Source of the DNA: Kineococcus aurantiacus
Lineage (GTDB): Bacteria; Actinomycetota; Actinomycetes; Actinomycetales; Kineococcaceae
Length of the DNA stretch: 64,000 nt
Direction of reading: 5' to 3'
NCBI RefSeq assembly: GCF_013409345.1
Contig: NZ_JACCBB010000001.1
Span: 744,001-808,000 of the forward strand
Numbering within the stretch: the stretch's first letter is position 1; every line of letters begins with the position of its first letter. The notes beneath the pieces are model-generated. The model did not search any database and was not told the DNA's origin. It was given only the letters and a program-made list of their open reading frames with translations. The position numbers and the translations under genes are program-made. This document shows positions 34,437 to 44,734 of this stretch, piece after piece.

Positions 34437-36035
34437 TCAGGCGGTGACGAGCCGGTCGCGGCCGGCGCGCTTGGCCTCGGCGGCCGCGAGGTCGGCGGCG
34501 GCCAGCGCCTCGGCGGCCGGGGCCGGCCCGGCCAGGCCGACCGAGACCGTGATCCGCAGCCCGAGGGAGATCTCCAGCCACGGTTCCTTGCGGACGACCT
34601 CCAGGAGGCGCTCGGCCGTGGCGGCCGCCCCGAAGCCGCCGGGGACCAGGACGACGAACTCGTCGGCGCCGTAGCGCACGACGACGTCGCCGTCGCCGAC
34701 GTTGCGCTGCACGAGGTCGGCGGTGCGCCGCAGGACCGCGTCGCCGATCTCCTGGCCGTGCTCGTCGTTGACGGTCCGGAACCGGTCGATGTCGAGCAGC
34801 ACGGCGGCGAAGCGCTGGTCGGGCCGTTCGAGGACCTGCTGGAGCCGGCGGCGGTTGCCGAGCCCGGTCATGGGGTCGACGAGGGAGGCGCGGCCGATGC
34901 GCTCGTGCTGCTCGGCCATCTCCCGCTGGCGGATGCGGTCCTGCAGGGCCTCGAAGCGGCTCTCGCGGTCCTCCCACAGCCGGGCCAGGGACACCTGGGC
35001 GAGCTGCTCGAGGGCGTCGGCGGCGTCGCTGCGGCCGTCGCGCTGGACGGCGTTGCGGGCGCGCACGGCCAGCGCCGTGAGCCCCCACACGTCGAGCTGG
35101 GTCGCGGAGGAGACGCGCTGGACGGCGGCGAGCAGCTCGGCGGCGGTGTCCTGGTCCCCGGCGTCGGAGGTGGCCAGGGCCAGGGCGATGCGCGCGATCT
35201 GGGTCTCGGCCAGCTCCTCGCGCAGGCGGAAGGCGTCCATCGCGGGCCGCAGCCGGGCCAGGCCCAGCCCTTCGTGGCCGGTGCGGTGCAGGACGAACGC
35301 CTCGATGGCCTCGGCCCGGGCGCGCATCTCGGGGTAGTCGGCCTCGGCGGCCAGGGCGCGCATGCGGGCGGTGCGCGAGAGGGCCTCGGTGTAGTGCGGC
35401 CAGGCCTCGGCGGCGCGCCCGGCGACCTCCAGCATCGAGCCCCAGGCGGTCTGCAGGACGGCGGCTTCCTGGGCGACGTTGAGGCGGACCCGGGCGGGCG
35501 GGAAGGTCAGGGCGAGCATCTGGACCATGAGCTCGTCGGCTGGTTCGAACAGGGCGAGCGCGTTGAGGGCGAGCGCCACCGACATGGTCGCCGAGAGGTG
35601 GTCGTAGGTGCGGATGCGCTGGGCGGAGACGATGAGCTTGCCCTCGGCGAGGTGGTCCATGGCCAGGGCCGTCATGCCGAGGTCGACGCGGGACTCGGCC
35701 AGCAGCGCCAGGGCCTTGGCGCGCCAGACGGGGTCGGTGCCGGGGCCGAGGCGGCGCAGGAGGCGGCCGGCCTCCTCGCTGGCCTCGGCGGCGCGGCCGA
35801 GCTGGTGGAGGGCGACGCCGCAGATGAACTGCAGGTAGCGGGCGGTGCGCTCGTCGCGGGCGGCCTCGACGAAGGCGAGGGCCTGGCGGCTGACGGCGAT
35901 GGCGCGCTCGCCGTAGCCGTCGAGGTAGAGCTTGTGCGACCACTCGGCCAGGGCGTCGAAGGGTCCGAAGGGGCTGAGTGGTTCCAGCTCGGTGCCCACC
36001 GCGTCCCCTTCGTCCAGCTCCGGCGTGTCGATCAC
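34437..36035 (-). CDS. TPR-like domain protein with C-terminal GGDEF domain (variant GADEF)
   Basis: 532 aa, no membrane segment. Residues about 25-335 are all-helical with TPR-like pairs ([38 protein letters not shown]); about 345-370 a coiled coil; about 372-532 a GGDEF domain ([33 protein letters not shown]). The signature is Y455-GADEF, so the second glycine of GGDEF is alanine, and no RxxD inhibitory site was seen in its usual place. It may be an active cyclase, a weak one, or a c-di-GMP/GTP-binding effector. GTG 36035; TAAGAT (36053-36048) gives a leader of about 5 nt. Confidence 0.88.
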   Translation of the reverse strand: MIDTPELDEGDAVGTELEPLSPFGPFDALAEWSHKLYLDGYGERAIAVSRQALAFVEAARDERTARYLQFICGVALHQLGRAAEASEEAGRLLRRLGPGTDPVWRAKALALLAESRVDLGMTALAMDHLAEGKLIVSAQRIRTYDHLSATMSVALALNALALFEPADELMVQMLALTFPPARVRLNVAQEAAVLQTAWGSMLEVAGRAAEAWPHYTEALSRTARMRALAAEADYPEMRARAEAIEAFVLHRTGHEGLGLARLRPAMDAFRLREELAETQIARIALALATSDAGDQDTAAELLAAVQRVSSATQLDVWGLTALAVRARNAVQRDGRSDAADALEQLAQVSLARLWEDRESRFEALQDRIRQREMAEQHERIGRASLVDPMTGLGNRRRLQQVLERPDQRFAAVLLDIDRFRTVNDEHGQEIGDAVLRRTADLVQRNVGDGDVVVRYGADEFVVLVPGGFGAAATAERLLEVVRKEPWLEISLGLRITVSVGLAGPAPAAEALAAADLAAAEAKRAGRDRLVTA

Positions 36036-36096
36036 ACGAGGTGACTGATCTTAACGGTTCGTGCGCCCGTTGGGCACCGGACCCCGAGGACGACGA

Positions 36097-36140
36097 CGCC
36101 CCGCGGCCCCGCGCGCCGCAGCGCGCGGGACCACGGGGCG
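36097..36140 (-). terminator. leuA terminator
   Basis: 20-bp stem, 36097-36116 with 36121-36140, loop CGCA. The two mismatched columns become U-G wobbles in the minus-strand transcript but C-A mismatches in the plus-strand one, so it is oriented for leuA. Confidence 0.75.
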
Positions 36141-36157
36141 GGGCCCGGTCGCCCGGC

Positions 36158-37894
<1,737 letters not shown>

Positions 37895-37956
37895 TCAGGG
37901 GCGGGGCGGTGTGGCGGCCGGCGCGCACGACGAGGTCCCGCGACGGGGAGACCGGC

Positions 37957-38007
37957 CTAGCTGGCCCCGCCGCGGCGACGAAGGAGGAGGTTCTCCAGAC
38001 GAGCCAC
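37957..38007 (-). CDS. leuL: leuA leader peptide (attenuator)
   Basis: A 16-residue frame, GTG 38007 to TAG 37957, reading (M)ARLENLLLRRRGGAS. Four of 16 residues are Leu, three in a row (CTC CTC CTT). It ends 71 bases before leuA, and the segment after it can form alternative pairings: GGCC-AGCTA-GGCC across the stop codon and GGCCGG with CCGGCC over 37914-37956. Leucine-codon stalling would choose between them. Leader peptides of this kind precede leuA in other Actinobacteria. Confidence 0.75.
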   Translation of the reverse strand: MARLENLLLRRRGGAS

Positions 38008-38101
38008 GGGACCACCGTACCCCTCCGCCTCGGGCGGGCGACACTCGAGCGGCCCCACCGCGACCGGGACGGGAGGCCGCGGTCGCTACGTCCGCGAGCA
38101 T

Positions 38102-38118
38102 TGTCCGCAGATGTGGAC
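38102..38118. promoter_or_regulatory. Operator-like element 1 of the sugar-acid cluster
   Basis: TGTCCGCAGATGTGGAC; its inner 16 bp form an imperfect palindrome (GTCCrCAn/nTGyGGAC). It overlaps a TTGTCC (38101-38106) and CACGAT (38125-38130) promoter with 18-bp spacing, 46 bp upstream of the dehydratase ATG. The same element recurs at 40573. Confidence 0.6.
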
Positions 38119-38163
38119 ATGTGGCACGATGCTGGAACCGCCTGCCGACGACGAAGGACGGAC

Positions 38164-39429
38164 ATGCCCAGCCGGATCACGCACGTCGAGATCACGCCCG
38201 TCGCCTTCCGCGACCTGCCCCTCCTGAACAACGTCGGCGTCCACGAACCCTTCGCCCTACGCAGCGTCGTCGAACTGCACACCGAGGACGGGTTCAGCGG
38301 CCTGGGCGAGAGCTACGGCGACGCGGCCCACCTCGACCGGCTGCGCGCGGCGGCCGCGCGGCTGGCCGGCGTCGACGTCTTCGACCTGCACGCCCTGGCC
38401 CGCGAGGTCTCCGCGTCGCTGCCCGCCGACACCGCCGGCGGGCACGGCATGGGGCTGCAGATCACGACCTCGAACACCGCCGACCGCGTGTTCTCCCCCT
38501 TCGAGGTCGCCGCCCTCGACGTGCAGGGCAGGCTCGTCGGCCGGCCCGTCAGCGACCTGCTCGGCGGAGCCGTGCGCGACGAGGTCGCCTACAGCGCCTA
38601 CGCCTTCCACAAGTGGGCCGGGCACCCCGGGGAACCCGACGACGAGTGGGGCGCGGCGCTGGACCCCGCGGGGGTCGTCGCCCAGGTCCGCCGCATGGTC
38701 GACGAGTTCGGATTCACGGCGGTCAAGCTCAAGGGCGGCGCGTTCCCGCCCGCGCAGGAGGTCGAGGCGATCCGCGCGCTGCGCGCGGAGTTCCCCGGCC
38801 TGCCCCTGCGCCTGGACCCCAACGGCGCGTGGACCGTGGAGACCTCGGTCCGGGTGGCCGAGGAGCTCGAAGGGGTCCTGGAGTACCTGGAGGACCCCAC
38901 CCCCGGCATCGAGGGCATGGCGGCCGTGGCGGCGCGGACGGACGTGCCGCTGGCCACCAACATGTGCGTCGTCGCCTTCGGCCACCTGCCCCCGGCGATC
39001 GCGGCCGACGCCGTCCAGGTCGTCCTGTCCGACCACCACTTCTGGGGCGGCCTGCGCCGCTCGCAGGACCTCGCCCGGATCTGCGAGGTGTTCGGCAAGG
39101 GGTTGTCCATGCACTCCAACTCCCACCTGGGCATCAGCCTGGCGGCCATGACCCACCTCGCCGCCGCCACCCCGAACCTCGACTACGCGTGCGACACGCA
39201 CTGGCCGTGGAAGCGCCCCGAGGACGACGTCGTCGTGCCCGGCGTCCTGCGGTTCTCCGGCGGGGCCGTGGAGGTCCCGACCACCCCCGGCCTGGGGGTC
39301 GAGCTCGACCGGGACGCCCTGGGCCGCCTGCACGAGCAGTACCTGCGCACCGACGTCCGCGAGCGCGACGACACCGGGTACATGCGCCGGTTCGACGCCG
39401 GGTTCAGCCCGCGCTCGGCGCACTGGTGA
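38164..39429 (+). CDS. Enolase-superfamily sugar-acid dehydratase (glucarate dehydratase subgroup)
   Basis: 421 aa from ATG 38164 with GAAGGA upstream. Mandelate-racemase-type capping domain then barrel: K188-x-K190 in AVKLKGGAF, metal ligands beginning D218 in RLDPNGAW and Glu in LEDPTPGIEG, and catalytic H317 in MHSNSHLG. It differs from true GudD (41657) in the TNMCVV and SDHHFWGG segments, so it probably acts on galactarate or another hexarate. The product would feed the 5-dehydro-4-deoxyglucarate dehydratase at 40669. An operator-like element is shared with that gene. Confidence 0.85.
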   Translation: MPSRITHVEITPVAFRDLPLLNNVGVHEPFALRSVVELHTEDGFSGLGESYGDAAHLDRLRAAAARLAGVDVFDLHALAREVSASLPADTAGGHGMGLQITTSNTADRVFSPFEVAALDVQGRLVGRPVSDLLGGAVRDEVAYSAYAFHKWAGHPGEPDDEWGAALDPAGVVAQVRRMVDEFGFTAVKLKGGAFPPAQEVEAIRALRAEFPGLPLRLDPNGAWTVETSVRVAEELEGVLEYLEDPTPGIEGMAAVAARTDVPLATNMCVVAFGHLPPAIAADAVQVVLSDHHFWGGLRRSQDLARICEVFGKGLSMHSNSHLGISLAAMTHLAAATPNLDYACDTHWPWKRPEDDVVVPGVLRFSGGAVEVPTTPGLGVELDRDALGRLHEQYLRTDVRERDDTGYMRRFDAGFSPRSAHW

Positions 39430-39466
39430 CCGCCTCGGGGGGAACGGGGACCGGCGCGCGGGGTGC

Positions 39467-39472
39467 CACCAT
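39467..39472 (+). promoter_or_regulatory. -10 element of a leaderless deaminase promoter
   Basis: CACCAT, GGCGGC (6 nt), then GTG 39479. Confidence 0.4.
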
Positions 39473-39478
39473 GGCGGC

Positions 39479-40483
39479 GTGTCGACGTACGCTGCGCTGC
39501 CCAAGGTCGAGCTCCACCTGCACGCCGAGGGGACGCTGGAACCCGAACTGGCCTTCACCCTCGCCCGCCGCAACGGGGTGAGCCTGCCGTTCGCCTCCGA
39601 GGAGGAGTTGCGGGCCGCCTACGACTTCACCGACCTGCAGTCGTTCCTGGACCTTTACTACGCCACGACGGCCGTCCTGCGGACCCGCCGGGACTTCCAC
39701 GACCTGCTGTGGGCGTACCTGGAACGCTCTGCGGCGCAGGGGTTGCGCCACGTCGAGGTGTTCTTCGACCCGCAGGCGCACACGAGCCGCGGGGTCGCGT
39801 TCACCGACGTCGTCGACGGCCTGCACGACGCCCTGACCCGCGCGGGCACCGAGCTGGGGATCACCGGGGGGCTCATCCTGTGCTTCCTGCGCGACCGCCC
39901 CGTCGACGAGGCCGCCCGGACCCTGGAGGAGGCGCGGACCCGGCTCGACGTCCTGCTCGGCGTCGGCCTGGACTCCGCCGAGGTGGGTTTCCCGCCCGGC
40001 CCGTTCGCCGGGGTCTTCGCCCGCGCCGCCGAGCTGGGCCTGCGCCGCGTCGCCCACGCCGGGGAGGAGGCGCCCGCCTCCTCGGTCGCCGAGGCCCTGG
40101 ACGCCCTCGGCGTCGAGCGCGTCGACCACGGCGTGCGCTGCCTGGACGACCCCGACCTCGTCGCCCGCCTCGTGCGCGAGGAGGTCCCGCTGACGGTGTG
40201 CCCGCTGTCGAACCTGCGGCTGCGGGTCGTGCAGGACCTGGCCGAGCACCCGCTGCCGGCGATGCTCGCGGCGGGCCTGAAGGTCAGCCTGCACTCCGAC
40301 GACCCGGCGTACTTCGGCGGGTACGTGGGCGACACCTTCGACGCCGTCGCCGCGGCGCAGGGGCTGGACGACGCGACCGCGGCCCTGCTGGCCCGCAACG
40401 CCGTCGACGGCTCCTTCGCGAGCCCGCAGCGCAAGGCCGACCTGCGGGGCGAGATCGAGGATTGGCTGGCCGCGCGCCGCTGA
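39479..40483 (+). CDS. Adenosine deaminase-family protein, probably adenine deaminase
   Basis: 334 aa amidohydrolase-fold deaminase. Zinc ligands H13 and H15 in PKVELHLHAEGTLEP, later HAGEE (catalytic Glu) and SDDPAYFGGY (Asp). The GLDSAEVGFPPGPF segment, VERVDHGVRCLDDP and PLTVCPLSNLRLRV match the adenine-deaminase branch (Pseudomonas/yeast Aah1 type), whereas adenosine deaminases have GxDLAGxE there. It would make hypoxanthine from adenine in purine salvage. It separates two sugar-acid genes without an obvious metabolic link, and a 34-bp-stem hairpin follows its stop codon. Confidence 0.88.
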   Translation: MSTYAALPKVELHLHAEGTLEPELAFTLARRNGVSLPFASEEELRAAYDFTDLQSFLDLYYATTAVLRTRRDFHDLLWAYLERSAAQGLRHVEVFFDPQAHTSRGVAFTDVVDGLHDALTRAGTELGITGGLILCFLRDRPVDEAARTLEEARTRLDVLLGVGLDSAEVGFPPGPFAGVFARAAELGLRRVAHAGEEAPASSVAEALDALGVERVDHGVRCLDDPDLVARLVREEVPLTVCPLSNLRLRVVQDLAEHPLPAMLAAGLKVSLHSDDPAYFGGYVGDTFDAVAAAQGLDDATAALLARNAVDGSFASPQRKADLRGEIEDWLAARR

Positions 40484-40489
40484 GGGGCC

Positions 40490-40562
40490 GCGGGGGGTTC
40501 GGATCGTTGTGACAGCGCTCGCGGTCATCGCGAGCGTTGTCACAACGATCCGAACCCCCCGC
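40490..40562. terminator. Very long hairpin after the deaminase gene
   Basis: Arm 40490-40523 pairs with 40529-40562: 34 bp with a single mismatch and loop GTCAT. It starts 7 bases after the stop codon. There is no T-run. The length and near-perfect pairing exceed an ordinary terminator; it may be a repeat element or a processed RNA. Confidence 0.75.
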
Positions 40563-40572
40563 ACCCCAGCAC

Positions 40573-40589
40573 TGTCTACGGATGTGGAC
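40573..40589. promoter_or_regulatory. Operator-like element 2 of the sugar-acid cluster
   Basis: TGTCTACGGATGTGGAC, identical to the element at 38102 in 14 of 17 positions, all three differences being transitions. It is 79 bp upstream of the KDG-dehydratase ATG, just after the long hairpin. Confidence 0.6.
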
Positions 40590-40668
40590 GCTGTTCCCAC
40601 TCGTGAGCAGAACTGTTACCGTGAGGTCCGCCGTAGGCACCGCCGCCCGCCCAGACCCCGGAGCCCCC

Positions 40669-41598
40669 ATGAGCAGCCGCAGCAGCTACGCCCCCGACGA
40701 CCTGCGCCGGGCCCTGGGCTCGGGGCTGCTGTCGTTCCCGGTCACCCACACCCACCCCGACCTGTCCTTCGACGAGGCCGGGTACCGCGACCACGTGAGC
40801 CACCTGTCCGGGTTCGGCGCCGCGGGCCTGTTCGCCGCCGGGGGGACCGGGGAGTTCCCCGCCCTCACCCACGACGAGGTGTTCCGCGTCGTCCGCGCCA
40901 CCGTCGAGGCCAACGCGGGCGCCAGCCCCGTCGTCGGGCCCGCCGGGTACGGCACCGCCACGGCCGTCGCCATGGCCCGCGAGGTCGAGGCCGCCGGCGC
41001 CGACGGCGTGTTCCTGCTGCCCCCCTACCTCAACGAGATCACCCAGGACGGGCTGTACGCGCACGTCGCCGCCGTCTGCCGCGCCACCTCGCTCGGGGTC
41101 GTCGTCTACCACCGCGCCAACATGCGGTTCACCGCCCGCACCGTGGCCCGCCTCGTCGGGGAGTTCGACAACCTCGTCGGCTTCAAGGACGGCGTCTGCG
41201 ACATCGACCTGCTCGCCACCCTGCACGCCACCCACGGCGACCGCCTCGTCTACGTCGGCGGCCTGCCCACCGCCGAGACGTACGCCCTGCCGTACCTGGA
41301 ACTGGGAGCCACCACCTACTCCTCGGCCATCTTCAACTTCGCCCCCGAGTGGGCCAAGGAGTTCTACGACCGCGTCGTGGCCCGCGACCGCGACGGCGTG
41401 TACGACCGGTTGCGCGAGTTCGTCCTGCCCTACCTGGAGATCCGCGACCGCGCCGCCGGGTACCCCGTCTCCATCGTCAAGGCCGGGATGACCGCCGCCG
41501 GCCGGCCCGCCGGGCCCGTCCGCCCGCCGCTGACCGACCTCACCGCCGGTGAGCTCACCGAGCTCACCGACCTCGTGAAGAAGGTGGTGCGGGCGTGA
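40669..41598 (+). CDS. kdgD: 5-dehydro-4-deoxyglucarate dehydratase
   Basis: 309 aa DapA/NAL-superfamily aldolase fold. Schiff-base lysine K173 in [10 protein letters not shown], catalytic Y147 in VVVYHRANM, and the carboxylate loop [15 protein letters not shown]. It dehydrates and decarboxylates 5-keto-4-deoxyglucarate to 2-oxoglutarate semialdehyde, linking glucarate and galactarate to the TCA cycle. ATG 40669. gudD follows 58 bases later on the same strand, so both are one transcript. Confidence 0.94.
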   Translation: MSSRSSYAPDDLRRALGSGLLSFPVTHTHPDLSFDEAGYRDHVSHLSGFGAAGLFAAGGTGEFPALTHDEVFRVVRATVEANAGASPVVGPAGYGTATAVAMAREVEAAGADGVFLLPPYLNEITQDGLYAHVAAVCRATSLGVVVYHRANMRFTARTVARLVGEFDNLVGFKDGVCDIDLLATLHATHGDRLVYVGGLPTAETYALPYLELGATTYSSAIFNFAPEWAKEFYDRVVARDRDGVYDRLREFVLPYLEIRDRAAGYPVSIVKAGMTAAGRPAGPVRPPLTDLTAGELTELTDLVKKVVRA

Positions 41599-41656
41599 AC
41601 CCCACGGGGGAACGGTCCACCGCCGGGCTGCCGCCGGCGGACCTGCGGGAGGGCTC

Positions 41657-42985
41657 GTGAGCGACACCCCCGTCGTCGTCGGCGTCCGCGTCGTGCCCGT
41701 CGCCGGGCACGACGACATGCTGCTGAACCTCTCCGGCGCGCACGCCCCGTTCTTCACCCGCAACGTCGTCGTCCTCACCGACTCCGACGGGCGGACCGGC
41801 GTCGGGGAGGTCCCCGGCGGGGAGGCCATCCGGCGGACCCTGGAGGAGGCGGGCCGGCTGCTCACCGGGGAACCCGTCGCCCGGTACCGCACGCTGCTGC
41901 AACGGGTCCAGCGCACCTTCGCCGGCCGCGACGCCGCCGGCCGGGGCCTGCAGACGTTCGACCTGCGCACCACCGTGCACGTCGTGACGGCCCTGGAGGC
42001 CGCGCTGCTGGACCTGCTCGGCAAGTTCCTGGAGGTCCCCGTCGCCGACCTGCTGGGCGAGGGCCGCCAGCGCGACCGCGTCCAGGCGCTGGGGTACCTG
42101 TTCTTCGTCGGTGACCGCCACCGCACCGACCTGGCCTACCGCGGCGAACCCGACGGGGACGACTGGGAGCGGCTGCGGCACGAACCGGCCCTGGACGCCG
42201 ACTCCGTGGTGCGGTTGGCCGAGGCCGCCCAGGCCCGGTACGGGTTCGCCGACTTCAAGCTCAAGGGCGGGGTCCTGCCGGGCGAGCAGGAGGTCGAGGT
42301 CGTCACGGCCCTGGCGCGGCGGTTCCCGCAGGCCCGCATCACCCTGGACCCCAACGGCGGCTGGCTGCTGGCCGACGCCGTGCGGTACGGCCGGGCCCTG
42401 CGCGACGTCCTGGCCTACGCCGAGGACCCGTGCGGGGCAGAGGGCGGGTACTCCGGCCGGGAGGTGATGGCCGAGTTCAAGCGCGCCACCGGGCTGACCA
42501 CGGCGACCAACATGATCGCCACCGACTGGCGGCAGCTCGGGCACGCGGTCCGCACGAACGCCGTCGACATCCCGCTGGCCGACCCGCACTTCTGGACGAT
42601 GGCCGGCTCGGTGCGGGTCGCGCAGCTGTGCGACGCGTGGGGGCTGACCTGGGGTTCGCACTCGAACAACCACTTCGACGTCTCCCTGGCCATGTTCACC
42701 CACGTCGCCGCGGCCGCCCCCGGGGACGTCACCGCCATCGACACGCACTGGATCTGGCAGGACGGGCAGCGCCTCACGAAGGAGCCGCTGCGGATCCGCG
42801 ACGGTTTCCTCGACGTGCCCACCACGCCCGGCCTCGGGGTGGAGCTCGACGAGGACCAGCTCGCCCGGGCCCACGAGCTGTACCTGCGCGAGGGGCTCGG
42901 CGCGCGCGACGACGCGGTCGCCATGCAGTTCCTCCTCCCCGGCTGGACGTTCGACCCGAAGCGGCCGGCGCTCGACCGGGCGTGA
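41657..42985 (+). CDS. gudD: Glucarate dehydratase
   Basis: 442 aa, the E. coli GudD size, with very high motif identity: [17 protein letters not shown] (K201, K203), [59 protein letters not shown], and [16 protein letters not shown] with the catalytic His. Dehydrates D-glucarate (and idarate) to 5-keto-4-deoxyglucarate for kdgD. GTG 41657. The conserved C-terminal [16 protein letters not shown] is present. No transporter gene of the cluster is in the window. Confidence 0.96.
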   Translation: MSDTPVVVGVRVVPVAGHDDMLLNLSGAHAPFFTRNVVVLTDSDGRTGVGEVPGGEAIRRTLEEAGRLLTGEPVARYRTLLQRVQRTFAGRDAAGRGLQTFDLRTTVHVVTALEAALLDLLGKFLEVPVADLLGEGRQRDRVQALGYLFFVGDRHRTDLAYRGEPDGDDWERLRHEPALDADSVVRLAEAAQARYGFADFKLKGGVLPGEQEVEVVTALARRFPQARITLDPNGGWLLADAVRYGRALRDVLAYAEDPCGAEGGYSGREVMAEFKRATGLTTATNMIATDWRQLGHAVRTNAVDIPLADPHFWTMAGSVRVAQLCDAWGLTWGSHSNNHFDVSLAMFTHVAAAAPGDVTAIDTHWIWQDGQRLTKEPLRIRDGFLDVPTTPGLGVELDEDQLARAHELYLREGLGARDDAVAMQFLLPGWTFDPKRPALDRA

Positions 42986-43023
42986 GGGGCCGGGCGTGAG
43001 GGGCCCGGCGTAGGGTCGGGCCG

Positions 43024-43797
43024 GTGACCTCGCCGACGTGGGACCCGGCCCAGTACGCCCGGTTCGCCTCCCCCCGCGCCCGCCCCTTCCACGACCTGCT
43101 GGCCCGGGTCGGGGCGCAGGACCCCGCGGTCGTCGTCGACGTGGGCTGCGGGCCGGGGACGCTGACGCTCGACCTGGCCCGCCGGTGGCCGCGCGCCACC
43201 GTGCGGGGTCTGGACTCCTCCCCCGAGATGGTCGCGCAGGCCCCGGCCGGGCGGGGGGTGGAGTTCTCGGTCGCGGCGGCCGAGGAGTTCGACGCGCGCG
43301 GGGTCGACGTCGTCGTCTGCAACGCGGTGCTGCAGTGGGTGCCCACCCACCGGGAGCTGCTGCGGCGCTGGGCCTCCCAGCTGGCCCCCGGGGCCTGGCT
43401 GGCGTTCCAGGTCCCCTCGAACTTCGACGCCCCCTCCCACCGGCTGATGCGCGAACTGGCCGCGTCCCCGCCGTGGCGGCACCGGCTGGCCGGTGTCCTG
43501 CGCGGGACCGAGTCGGTGGCCTCCCCCGCGCAGTACCTCGACCTGCTCGCCGGGCAGGGACTGGTCGCCGACGTGTGGCAGACCGAGTACCTGCACGTCC
43601 TGCCCGGGCAGGACCCCGTCCTGGAGTGGGTGCGCGGCACGGGGTTGCGCCCGGTGCTGCAGGCCCTGGACCCCGGCAGCGCGGCGGAGTTCGAGCGCGA
43701 GTACGCCGCGCTGCTGCGCGAGGCCTACCCGGCGCGCGACTACGGCACGCCGTTGCCGTTCCTGCGGACGTTCGCCGTCTCGACCGTCCCGGCCTGA
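43024..43797 (+). CDS. tam: Trans-aconitate 2-methyltransferase-like protein
   Basis: 257 aa SAM-dependent methyltransferase. Starts WDPAQYARFASPRARPFHDL as in Tam; motif I VVDVGCGPGTLTLDLA, then RGLDSSPEMVAQA, and NAVLQWVPTHRELL, the Tam-type NA-LQW segment. It detoxifies trans-aconitate, a by-product of the TCA cycle. GTG 43024 lies 7 nt behind TAGGGT (43011-43016), suggesting its own leaderless promoter. Its last 58 bases overlap the convergent LysR gene. Confidence 0.9.
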   Translation: MTSPTWDPAQYARFASPRARPFHDLLARVGAQDPAVVVDVGCGPGTLTLDLARRWPRATVRGLDSSPEMVAQAPAGRGVEFSVAAAEEFDARGVDVVVCNAVLQWVPTHRELLRRWASQLAPGAWLAFQVPSNFDAPSHRLMRELAASPPWRHRLAGVLRGTESVASPAQYLDLLAGQGLVADVWQTEYLHVLPGQDPVLEWVRGTGLRPVLQALDPGSAAEFEREYAALLREAYPARDYGTPLPFLRTFAVSTVPA

Positions 43798-44660
43798 TCG
43801 ACCTCCAGCAGTTCCAGCAGGTGCGGGGCCGGCGAGCCCGTCGAGGCGGTCACCACCGAGACGACCCAGTCGGGGGCGTCGGCCGGCATCGCGACGACCG
43901 CCAGCCGGGCGGCCTCGGGTTTGGCCGCGACGTGCCGCGGGACGACCGCGACCCCGAGCCCACGGCCGACGAGGTCGAGCAGGGCGTGGACGTCGCCGAC
44001 GCTGAACCGCACCTGCCGGTGCACGCCGTGCCCGGCGCAGGCGGCGTCGGTGAGGGGCCGCACCCCCCAGGAGGGAACGAAGTCGATGAACGGCGAGGCG
44101 GCCAGCTCGCCCCAGTCCACGACGGCCCGCCCGGCCAGCGGGTGGGCCGGCGGGAGGAGCAGCACCAGCGGTTCGCGGCCCAGCTCCGTGGAGGGCAGCG
44201 ACCCGAGGTGCTCGGTGGTGGCGACGAAGGCGAGGTCCAGCTCGCCCTCGCGCACCCGGCCCACCAGGTCGTGCGAGCCGGCCTGCTCGAAGTGCACCTC
44301 GACCTGCGGGAAGCGCCGGTGGAACCGCTCCAGCAGGGTGGAGACGTCGACGACCCCCAGGCACTGCTCGGCGCCGACCCGCAGCGTCCCGGACAGCCGG
44401 CGGGTGGCCTGGACGACGGCGTCGCGGGCCGCGGTGGCCTGGGCGAGCATCGTGCGGGCGTAGGGCAGCAGGGCCAGCCCGGCGTCGGTGGGCCGCACCT
44501 GCCGCGGGCTGCGGTCGAACAGCGCGGTGCCCAGCTCGTCCTCCAGGGTGCGGATCGCGGCGGACAGCCCCGACTGCGAGACGCCGCTGAGGGCGGCGGC
44601 GCGGGTGAACTGCCGCTCGTCGGCGAGGGCGACGACGTACTGCATCTGGCGCAGGTCCAT
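43740..44660 (-). CDS. LysR-family transcriptional regulator
   Basis: 306 aa. N-terminal winged HTH MDLRQMQYVVALADERQFTR with SGVSQSGLSAAIRTLEDELG (1-58), then the LysR substrate-binding domain (RVGAEQCLGVVDVSTLLERF, GVAVVPRHVAA). ATG 44660. Divergent from two aldo/keto reductase genes, with a LysR-box-like palindrome between. The effector is unknown. The C-terminal 19 codons are read from DNA that also encodes the end of tam. Confidence 0.95.
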   Translation of the reverse strand: MDLRQMQYVVALADERQFTRAAALSGVSQSGLSAAIRTLEDELGTALFDRSPRQVRPTDAGLALLPYARTMLAQATAARDAVVQATRRLSGTLRVGAEQCLGVVDVSTLLERFHRRFPQVEVHFEQAGSHDLVGRVREGELDLAFVATTEHLGSLPSTELGREPLVLLLPPAHPLAGRAVVDWGELAASPFIDFVPSWGVRPLTDAACAGHGVHRQVRFSVGDVHALLDLVGRGLGVAVVPRHVAAKPEAARLAVVAMPADAPDWVVSVVTASTGSPAPHLLELLEVDQAGTVETANVRRNGNGVP

Positions 44661-44671
44661 CCATGAACTGT

Positions 44672-44710
44672 ACTTCTGCCCGGGAGAAGAATCAGTTGTT
44701 GGACTTCTGC
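44672..44710. promoter_or_regulatory. LysR-box-like site between lysR and aldo/keto reductase genes
   Basis: TTCTGCCCGGGAGAA (44674-44688) is a palindrome containing T-N11-A; ACTTCTGC at 44672 recurs at 44703, 31 bp (three helical turns) away. This fits the recognition plus activation site layout of LysR regulators. Confidence 0.6.
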
Positions 44711-44722
44711 GGTGCCGGTTCC

Positions 44723-44728
44723 TAGGCT
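44723..44728 (+). promoter_or_regulatory. -10 element of a leaderless aldo/keto reductase promoter
   Basis: TAGGCT, CGCCGC (6 nt), then GTG 44735. Confidence 0.6.
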
Positions 44729-44734
44729 CGCCGC

